Of a stretch of DNA of 51,253 nt, positions 45,307 through 51,253 are shown one piece after another. Position numbers and translations under genes: made by a program. Each line of letters starts with the position of its first letter. Position 1 is the stretch's first letter. Source of the DNA: Vibrio tasmaniensis 1F-187 (GTDB lineage: Bacteria; Pseudomonadota; Gammaproteobacteria; Enterobacterales; Vibrionaceae); assembly GCF_000272405.2 (NCBI RefSeq), contig NZ_AJZM02000372.1, forward strand, positions 33,622-84,874, given 5' to 3'. The notes below the pieces were generated by a model. The model was not told the origin of the DNA and searched no databases. It saw only the letters and a list, made by a program, of their open reading frames with translations.

Positions 45307-46020
45307 TTAGAAGCCGTAAGATGCACCGAATACGAATGCGTTGTTTGTTTTAGACGCGCCGTTCGCGAAATCAACTCCGTTAGCTTGGCTACGGAATTCG
45401 AAGTAAGGTTGAACACCTTGACGAGTCCATGTTGCACGAAGCTCGTGATCCATAGCTTCAGCATCAATCATGTATACGTTGTTGTAGCTAAGCGCTAGGT
45501 CTTCGTTTACAGAGTAAGCAATGCGGTTATCCATGCGGTAATCAGTGTCAGCATCTGCAGAAGTGTCATCGATATGTGCACGAGTACGGTTACTAATAGA
45601 GATACCGTTGTCGAAGTTGTAACCAATTTTAACCAGTGGACGGAACTGAATGCTCTCGCCAGCAGAGAAGACATGTTGGTAACCCGCTGCAACCCATAGG
45701 TTGTCAGTGATATTGAAAGCTTGCTCACCACCAACAGTGATGAATGCATTTGCTTGACCAGTTGTTGCGTCGCCACCAGTTTCAGCAGCAGTTAGACCTT
45801 CAAGGTCGCCAAGTTGGATGCCATCAAACTCAGTGTAAACAGTTAAACCGCCTAGAGAGTTGTCAAACGTGTGGCCAGCTTCTAGAGTCGAAGTCATATC
45901 AGAACCGTGGATACGGCCATCGTCGTGAAATTGGATATTACCTGTAACGTAAGAAGAACCAGCGAAAGCACTAGAAGCGAAAGCAAGAGAAAGTGCACTT
46001 AGAGCGATAATTTTTTTCAT
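45307..46020 (-). CDS. Small outer-membrane beta-barrel, KdgM-like porin
   Basis: The start is the ATG at 46020 (MKKIIALSALSLAFASSAFA), with AAGG 9 bases upstream; 17 extra codons upstream are not signal-like. The 237-residue precursor has a clear signal peptide. The mature part shows alternating polar/aromatic strands (FRPLVKIGYNFDNGISISNRTR, PYFEFRSQANGVDF) and the C-terminal Phe (FVFGASYGF) required for barrel assembly. Size and pattern fit 12-strand KdgM-type porins for acidic oligosaccharides. The substrate is unknown; the neighbouring chitobiase suggests sugar uptake but does not prove it. It stands alone with its own terminator. Confidence 0.78.
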   Translation of the reverse strand: MKKIIALSALSLAFASSAFAGSSYVTGNIQFHDDGRIHGSDMTSTLEAGHTFDNSLGGLTVYTEFDGIQLGDLEGLTAAETGGDATTGQANAFITVGGEQAFNITDNLWVAAGYQHVFSAGESIQFRPLVKIGYNFDNGISISNRTRAHIDDTSADADTDYRMDNRIAYSVNEDLALSYNNVYMIDAEAMDHELRATWTRQGVQPYFEFRSQANGVDFANGASKTNNAFVFGASYGF

Positions 46021-46163
46021 AGTAAACTGCCTTAGTTTAAATTTTTCAGCGACATATCTTCGGTATATCATTCACCTTCGCCGCTTGAGTAATTGGTAGC
46101 CTCCCTGGCATGAAATCTATCTTGCTCGATTTAATTTACGTTTCAAAATAAAAGGGCAAGCAG

Positions 46164-46179
46164 AGTGATCTCTCTCACC
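46164..46179. promoter_or_regulatory. CRP-like binding site upstream of the porin
   Basis: AGTGATCTCTCTCACC matches TGTGA-N6-TCACA at four of five bases in each half. It lies 144 bases before the porin ATG. Catabolite control would suit a sugar porin. Confidence 0.5.
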
Positions 46180-46484
46180 ATCAAAAAAGGGAAAGTTATT
46201 TAACTTAAATAAATCAATAACTTAAAAACATAAAAATAGATAAAAAAAGAAACCCAATAATCAAAACGGATCAAGATCACGTTATTTCACGGCATAAAAT
46301 TAGATTCAGTTGTTTCAATCACACCTGATTTATAGTTTTTTATGGCGGACTTATTTTTTGAAGAGAAGAATGAGAAGTGCGTCACTTTTGCGATGAAGCT
46401 CACCTTATGTGCATTGTTGACGTTATAAACAAAGGTTATTTCTATATGTTTCAGTTTAAGGAATGTACCGAACTTAGTTTGGAC

Positions 46485-46533
46485 GAAAAAAAAGCTCCCA
46501 CTTTTATCTGAGTAAGATAATAGTTAGGGAGCT
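46485..46533 (-). terminator. Terminator after the chitobiase gene
   Basis: Minus strand AGCTCCC (46533-46527) and GGGAGCT (46499-46493), with inner TATCTT/AAGATA-like pairing, followed by TTTTTTTTCG. It lies 24 bases past the stop at 46557. Confidence 0.82.
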
Positions 46534-46556
46534 CATCTATTAATGTTGCTTATCGA

Positions 46557-49211
46557 TTATTTCACCGAAGTCACTCGACTTACTTTCTCGCCACTTTCAG
46601 AGATAGAGCGGATGTAAGTTTCGCCTGAAACCGAAGGACGTTGTTGCTCATCGTACGTTAACCAGTTTTCACCATCCGCTGAGTATTGAAGCTCTACGCC
46701 AGGGAATTGAACGTTCATCGCTAGCTTGCCATCAATAACTTTTGCCCCCGGAACTGGTAGTCGGTAATCAATACCCGCCTTCTCAAGCTTAGCCAGTTCA
46801 CGTTGACCAACAATATTCGCGAAGCGATTAAAGTCGTTGTTTAAAGACTGCTTATTTACTAGGTCGGTATCTTGAGAGTATTCAACGCCCACTTTGTAGT
46901 CGTTTTCCCAATCAGCTCTGTGCCATGCGCGCTCTGCTGCTGCAAGTACGCGAGGGAACACCATGTATTCATACTGCTCGTCGGTACGTACTGTTTCAGA
47001 CCAAAGCTGTGCAGACAAGCCGTAGAAAGGTTTTGCTTCAATCTCGCCTTTACCAGTGAAGCCATTGCCGTCACGGTCTAATGAGGTTTCCGCGTTTTGT
47101 GGCATGTTTTCTGGTGCGAAGCCAAACATCTTACGAGTATCCGTTGCACGCGTTGCCCAGTAGTAACCTCGCTCTGCTGCGTCAACTTCGTATGGCATAT
47201 CCATGTATACGTAATCTGGGTTAGAGACAATCACGTCATAACCTTTCGCTGACCAGTCGTACACTGATGAAGTGCCGCCCCAGTAAAGAACGTCCCAGAA
47301 GTTAACGCGAGTAGTTTCAGTAGCGAAGCCAGATTCACCCTCTTCCACATACTTCAAGCCATCTTGCCAAGCTTGGAAGTGAGGAATGCCTTTGTCTGCA
47401 ACAATTTTTGATACTTCTTTTGCAAAGTAGCCAGGCAGGTGACCAAAATCACTCACTGAACCATCAGCAATCAAAGACTGACATTGTGGAGACTGTTGGA
47501 ATGGCTTGTCTTGCTTGTCTAGCTCAATGTTACCTTTCCATGCCACTTTGTCTTGAGCATCAACATCTTGAAAGCCTGCGCCTAGCTTGATGTTTTTCGC
47601 TTCATCACCACCAAAGTGCCAAGTCGTTAGCGGCATACCCGCTTCATTGTGCATTGCTGCAATTTCAGTAATCACTTTATCAACAAAGCGAGTCGATGAT
47701 TCCATACATGGGTTGATGAAGCTGTGCTTATCGTAGAACTGAATAGTCGTCACGTTTGAAGTATCTTGTGGATCCATCAAGCGATATTCACTTGCTTCAG
47801 CTTCTTTGCCTTCCGCCATTAGGCGGGTGTAACGCGCTTCCATTGATACCACAGCAGAACGAGCGTGTGCTGGCATATCAATTTCTGGAATTACTTCGAT
47901 GCTGCGCGCTTTTGCGTAGCTTAAGATCTCGACGTAATCCGCTTTACTAAAGAAACCAGAGCCAAAGTTGTCTGTTGTTGGACCTGAACCTAGCTGAGGC
48001 AGTAAACAGCTTTGCTCTTCCAAATCAAAACAACGATTAGACCCTACATCCGTTAGCTCTGGTAAACCTGGGATTTCTAAACGCCAACCTTCATCATCAG
48101 TTAAGTGAAGGTGAAGTTTATTCATCTTGTATGCAGCCATTTGATCTAGCGTCGCTAGGATGGCATCTTTTGAGTGAAAGTTTCGAGCAACATCCACCAT
48201 CACACCACGGTAATCAAAGCGTGGTGCATCTTTGATCGACAGTTGTGGTAGTGATTCAGCGTTCTGACTGTCTATTAGGCCAAAAATAGACTGAACTGCG
48301 TAGAAAGCACCTGTTTTATCAAACGCTTTAATCGCAATCCCCTCTTCCGAGATGCTTAGTTCATAAGCGCCAGATTTTGCTAAATCACCCGTAAACTGAG
48401 TAGGAACAACGGCAACACTAACAGGTAGGTCGCCACTCACATCTACGTTTACCACATCTGCACGTTCTTCAATTGCAGCGAACTGCTCAGCATCGAATGC
48501 CTCTTTAGGTAGGGCAATACCACCAGCAATACTCACTGAACCTTCCCCCGCTTCTACCGACATTGGGGTTGGCAAAAGCGTTGTTGAAACGTCTTGCGTT
48601 GCTAGATCCGCATTCTTTTCGAAACGCGTAACCGCAGTCGCCATGACATTGTTGTCATCAGGTGTACGCTTAAGGTTGTTTCCTTCCAAACCTGTTACGA
48701 ACGACGCGACATCTTCAGTATTCAATGAAGCAATCATCTTAGGTTCTGCGTTTGGCGCAGTTACGAATGCACCCGGCATAAAGTCAGTTTCAAACAGTTG
48801 CCAGTACTCACTCGTTAACGGAAGAATCACTTCTTCACCAGCGGCAAAACCATCGAACTTATCTGTAGGTTCTAGTTTGTGTAGGTCACCCGTTACACGA
48901 GTGATTTTAAATTGTTCGTTATCAACATCTAAAATAAGGCGAATACTATGGAAGTAGATAGTCCAATCTTTCGAATCAATCGCTTCACCGTCATTGGTCA
49001 GGGTCATGTTCACTTTATTACATGACGCCCACTCAGCACCTAGGTCCTGACAAGCCATGCCTTCATTCGCACCGTGATTGGTTAGAATTTCATATTGCAC
49101 ATCAAGGTTATCAGCCAGTGCATTAACCACCTGTTGCTCAGGTGCTTGCGTTACAGCACAACCCGTCAAACCAGCCAGTACCGCTACAGATAGTAAGTTT
49201 CTCTTCAACAT
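46557..49211 (-). CDS. chb: Chitobiase (GH20 beta-N-acetylhexosaminidase), lipoprotein
   Basis: Chitobiase splits N,N'-diacetylchitobiose and other GlcNAc ends during chitin use. I start at the ATG at 49211 (MLKRNLLSVAVLAGLTGC), giving 884 residues. A GTG three codons upstream is an alternative. The lipobox LTGC (Cys18) suggests outer-membrane anchoring. Domains in order: an N-terminal carbohydrate-binding-like domain (about 25-190), GH20 domain 2 (about 215-330), the catalytic barrel (about 335-770) with Asp-Glu in WHFGGDEAKN (536-537), and a C-terminal Ig-like domain ending GEKVSRVTSVK. It closely resembles V. harveyi Chb, as I recall it. Confidence 0.96.
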   Translation of the reverse strand: MLKRNLLSVAVLAGLTGCAVTQAPEQQVVNALADNLDVQYEILTNHGANEGMACQDLGAEWASCNKVNMTLTNDGEAIDSKDWTIYFHSIRLILDVDNEQFKITRVTGDLHKLEPTDKFDGFAAGEEVILPLTSEYWQLFETDFMPGAFVTAPNAEPKMIASLNTEDVASFVTGLEGNNLKRTPDDNNVMATAVTRFEKNADLATQDVSTTLLPTPMSVEAGEGSVSIAGGIALPKEAFDAEQFAAIEERADVVNVDVSGDLPVSVAVVPTQFTGDLAKSGAYELSISEEGIAIKAFDKTGAFYAVQSIFGLIDSQNAESLPQLSIKDAPRFDYRGVMVDVARNFHSKDAILATLDQMAAYKMNKLHLHLTDDEGWRLEIPGLPELTDVGSNRCFDLEEQSCLLPQLGSGPTTDNFGSGFFSKADYVEILSYAKARSIEVIPEIDMPAHARSAVVSMEARYTRLMAEGKEAEASEYRLMDPQDTSNVTTIQFYDKHSFINPCMESSTRFVDKVITEIAAMHNEAGMPLTTWHFGGDEAKNIKLGAGFQDVDAQDKVAWKGNIELDKQDKPFQQSPQCQSLIADGSVSDFGHLPGYFAKEVSKIVADKGIPHFQAWQDGLKYVEEGESGFATETTRVNFWDVLYWGGTSSVYDWSAKGYDVIVSNPDYVYMDMPYEVDAAERGYYWATRATDTRKMFGFAPENMPQNAETSLDRDGNGFTGKGEIEAKPFYGLSAQLWSETVRTDEQYEYMVFPRVLAAAERAWHRADWENDYKVGVEYSQDTDLVNKQSLNNDFNRFANIVGQRELAKLEKAGIDYRLPVPGAKVIDGKLAMNVQFPGVELQYSADGENWLTYDEQQRPSVSGETYIRSISESGEKVSRVTSVK

Positions 49212-49615
49212 CGTATTCACCCATAAATTTAAAATTGAGTCAGAAGCAAAGTGGAGCGCTTCGAAAGTTAGATAAACTATATGGGCTTATTTTTTGCCGT
49301 GAATTAAATCAGGTTAATAAAGTGATCGGCTTCAAATCTCAAAAACACTGATAAAATTAATTATATTAAAATCATAAAGTTACAACCTACGGCACTTCCG
49401 TCATTTTTATTTTGACGTAAAAACTGAGAATTGAATCACAATCTTTTTAAAGGATTTCATAAAATCGTGTTGTTGGTAGGGAGAAAGGTTTAAGAGTTTG
49501 TTCGTGTTGTTATACTTTTCGTACAAACAACGTGACATCGTTCTCAAAAAAAACCGTTAAAAAACGCCGTCAAAATCAATTTTAACGAGTTCATATCTTT
49601 TAATAGGAGCTTTCC
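49212..49615. other. Divergent control region of chb and the TraB/GumN gene
   Basis: 404 bases without a supported ORF. It is AT-rich. Two small inverted repeats are seen: CGTCA/TGACG (49399-49417) and GTTGTT.TAC/GTA..AACAAC (49506-49531). I could not assign a promoter with confidence. Control of chb by chitin regulators is known in Vibrio but no site is readable here. Confidence 0.5.
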
Positions 49616-50503
49616 TTGCGCACATTTTTGTACGTAACTTTATTCGTTCTCGCATTTTCAGCCAAACAAGCTGCGGCCGAGCCTCTTTATTGGCAAGCCA
49701 AAAAGGATGATCTGACGCTTACTATCTTAGGTTCTGTGCACGTTGGGGATAAAAGTATGTACCCACTTCCTTCGGCAATCACCGACGCGCTAAAAAACAG
49801 TGATGGCTTAGTTATCGAAACGGATATAAGAAAGACAGAGGGTGTCGTTTATCCGACGACCAAAGTGACCACCGCTGATGTATTAAACAAACAACAAAAA
49901 CAATTATTAACCGACATATCAAAATCATTGGGTATGCCAACGCAACAACTGCTTAACTCACCGCCTTGGGCAACCTCTCTATCGATACAGATGCAGCAGT
50001 TAAAAAAACTTGGTTATGGCTCCGCCGGCGGCGTTGATGCGACGCTAGCTTACAAAGCGACTATCCAAGATGTTCCCGTTATCAGCTTAGAGCCGCTTCA
50101 ATTCCAAATAGACCTGATGACAAAACAAAAGGACGACGGTAAGGAGTGGTTAGTCAGTAGCCTTGAAGAATTTGACCAAACTGATCGTGTGGTTCATTGC
50201 TTAATCGAAAGTTGGAAAGCGGGTGATTTAGCGAAGCTGGAAGCTTTCGCAGAGCTGTCTGAGATGTCACCTGAACTAGAGAAAGCATTTTTAACCGATC
50301 GCAATATAGACTGGGCAAACAAACTATCCGCCAATGATTGGAAACTTGACTCGAAAGATAGCTACTTAATTGTGGTTGGCGCCTTGCACCTAATAGGAGA
50401 AGGTAACTTATTGCAGTTGTTAGAAGAGAAAGGTTTCAATGTCACTCAACAATCACAAAGCCAACAGGCCCGGTGTCAATTTGAGACTAGTGACGACAAC
50501 TAA
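49616..50503 (+). CDS. TraB/GumN family exported protein
   Basis: The 295-residue frame starts with TTG at 49616, eight bases after GGAG (AATAGGAGC). No in-frame ATG would keep the signal peptide (MRTFLYVTLFVLAFSAKQAAA|EP). The family's first motif LTILGSVHVGDKSMYPLP (about 33-50) and the closing motif LIVVGALHLIGEGNLLQLLEEKGF are both present. The two conserved Gly-x-x-His groups are the presumed metal-binding/peptidase-like site of the TIKI/TraB fold. The biological substrate in bacteria is unknown. It appears to be a single-gene unit, with a possible partner 121 bases downstream. Confidence 0.88.
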   Translation: MRTFLYVTLFVLAFSAKQAAAEPLYWQAKKDDLTLTILGSVHVGDKSMYPLPSAITDALKNSDGLVIETDIRKTEGVVYPTTKVTTADVLNKQQKQLLTDISKSLGMPTQQLLNSPPWATSLSIQMQQLKKLGYGSAGGVDATLAYKATIQDVPVISLEPLQFQIDLMTKQKDDGKEWLVSSLEEFDQTDRVVHCLIESWKAGDLAKLEAFAELSEMSPELEKAFLTDRNIDWANKLSANDWKLDSKDSYLIVVGALHLIGEGNLLQLLEEKGFNVTQQSQSQQARCQFETSDDN

Positions 50504-50624
50504 CTAAATTCGATACCATGACCTTCTCATAATATAACCATTACCTAATAACTGAATCATTACACTTAATTGCACCATAACGGTGTTATTATCTTTCGCT
50601 CTTTTTATATACGGTGTTGTTCTC

Positions 50625-51047
50625 ATGAAACTAGTACTCTTTGCTTTACCTTTAGCCCTAGCGATCCTCACGCCTACGGTAGTGACGGCTAAAGAAACTT
50701 GTACCATCGAACAGTTTCAGGCGATAGACATTCAACCGGATACAAAAGGCGGTGTGTTAGATAAAGAAAGCGGCCAGTTTCTGATCACTGAGAAGCCACC
50801 GATGCGCTGCGCCAATATTACGTTCATTACATCGACGACACGCAACCGTATCGCGAGCCAAATGAATAGAAAATTTGAAGCGAGCTTTTACGATGGCCAA
50901 ACGAGTAACTCTCACTCGGTGACGTTTAATGAAGATGAAATACAGGCGGGTTACATTCGAATTGGTCGAAATAACCCTGTTGAAGCGTATGTTTGCTTTG
51001 TTACTTCAGAGACGCCAATCAAGAACATCACGTGTGATGTGAAGTAA
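50625..51047 (+). CDS. Small exported protein of unknown function
   Basis: I start at the ATG at 50625 (MKLVLFALPLALAILTPTVVTA), giving 140 residues; an earlier GTG at 50583 only adds hydrophobic residues. The signal peptide is cut near VTA|KETC. The mature protein has four Cys (in ETCTIEQ, MRCANI, VCFVT and NITCDVK), so two disulfides are likely. The middle is beta-rich (NSHSVTFNEDEIQAGYIRIG). I do not recognise the family. The ribosome site is weak (GGTG). Confidence 0.72.
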   Translation: MKLVLFALPLALAILTPTVVTAKETCTIEQFQAIDIQPDTKGGVLDKESGQFLITEKPPMRCANITFITSTTRNRIASQMNRKFEASFYDGQTSNSHSVTFNEDEIQAGYIRIGRNNPVEAYVCFVTSETPIKNITCDVK

Positions 51048-51106
51048 ACAGATTTTCGGCTGGCTTATTGAGTCAATCCTTTCTCTATGCGGGATGTTTA
51101 GAACAA

Positions 51107-51150
51107 CAAGAGATTTCCGACTCACTCCTTCGTCGCTCTAGGGAATGACA
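51107..51150. repeat. Candidate interspersed palindromic repeat
   Basis: GAGATTTCC (51110-51118), a middle with CTCACTCCTTCGTCGCTC, and GGGAATGAC (51141-51149) look like the short REP-type element with imperfect GGGAAT/ATTTCC ends seen many times in Vibrio genomes. Only one copy is in this window. Confidence 0.4.
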
Positions 51151-51168
51151 CATATACCAAAATACAAA

Positions 51169-51208
51169 AAAGCCGTAGCCCCCTCTATTACGAGAGTGCT
51201 ACGGCTTT
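51169..51208. terminator. Bidirectional terminator after 50625 gene
   Basis: AAAGCCGTAGC (51169-51179) and GCTACGGCTTT (51198-51208) form an 11-bp stem; an inner CTCT/AGAG pairing extends it. An A-run on the left gives T's for a leftward transcript, and CTTC follows on the right. Confidence 0.75.
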
Positions 51209-51253
51209 CTTCAATGTGGCAGTGAAGATCTTATTTTGAACATCAGGCGAACC

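Larger units (their letters stand above)
46021..46556. other. Intergenic region between porin and chitobiase
   Basis: 536 bases with no supported ORF. It holds the porin leader, the CRP-like site at 46164 and the chitobiase terminator at 46485. The 46180-46300 part is very AT-rich, with runs of AAAAA/TAAATAA that may be an UP element or bent DNA. Confidence 0.6.

Noticed and set aside
46265..46290. Second CRP-like site (GGATCAAGATCACG)
   Set aside because: Only one half matches the consensus.
1..51253. Mobile element, prophage or CRISPR
   Set aside because: No transposase, integrase, spaced direct repeats or tRNA-linked attachment site is visible.

Overview
The window looks like chromosome I of a marine Vibrio, most like the Splendidus/Harveyi-type clades. 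The evidence is the polar-flagellum locus with the Vibrio-specific genes flgO, flgP and flgT, cheV-cheR placed ahead of flgB, tandem flagellins with sigma-54 and sigma-28 promoters, and a run of gltX, copper ATPase, DUF411 protein and chitobiase that, from memory, matches the V. cholerae chromosome order. Base composition looks even throughout. I saw no transposase, integrase, CRISPR array, rRNA or tRNA.

Region 1 (1-20.7 kb) is flagellum and chemotaxis. Leftward genes are flgB-C-D-E, flgF-G-H-I-J, flgK-L and two flagellins (the second is cut by the window edge). Also leftward are cheV-cheR and flgP-flgO. Rightward are flgA-flgM-flgN and flgT. Seven GG-N10-GC (-24/-12) elements can be read before flaA, flgK, flgF, flgB, cheV, flgO and flgT, and one TAAA-N15-GCCG element before the partial flagellin. 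Terminator hairpins separate most units. Together they encode the rod, hook, L/P rings, Vibrio H-ring/outer-membrane parts, hook-filament junction, filament, and the FlgM checkpoint on FliA.

Region 2 (20.8-40.1 kb) is an aryl polyene (APE) cluster. A 17-gene, tightly overlapping rightward operon has the order KS-like chain-length factor, acyltransferase, two ACPs, membrane protein, adenylating ligase, dehydratase, glycosyltransferase/acyltransferase fusion, MIO-type aromatic amino acid lyase, thioesterase, LolA-like carrier, MMPL exporter, DUF3261-type lipoprotein, KS, dehydratase, ketoreductase, KS. A divergent three-gene leftward operon adds a lipoprotein, a methyltransferase and a flavin-dependent halogenase-like oxidoreductase. 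The inferred pathway is: the lyase makes an aryl acrylate starter; the ligase loads it on an ACP; KS/KR/DH cycles build a conjugated polyene; tailoring enzymes decorate the aryl head; the acyltransferases attach the product to a membrane carrier; and the LolA/MMPL/lipoprotein set moves it to the outer membrane. A short unrecognised two-repeat gene lies at the left border.

Region 3 (40.1-51.25 kb) is conserved chromosome: gltX, a CueR-type promoter driving copA with an overlapping DUF411 periplasmic protein, a small KdgM-like outer membrane barrel with an upstream CRP-like site, a lipoprotein GH20 chitobiase, a TraB/GumN-family exported protein, and a small exported protein of unknown function.

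The most interesting items are the APE cluster variant, with its halogenase-like enzyme and a lyase with an unusual selectivity pair; a structured 3' UTR after flaA; overlapping face-to-face sigma-54 promoters between flgO and flgT; and an internal sigma-54 promoter that splits the flgB-J cluster.
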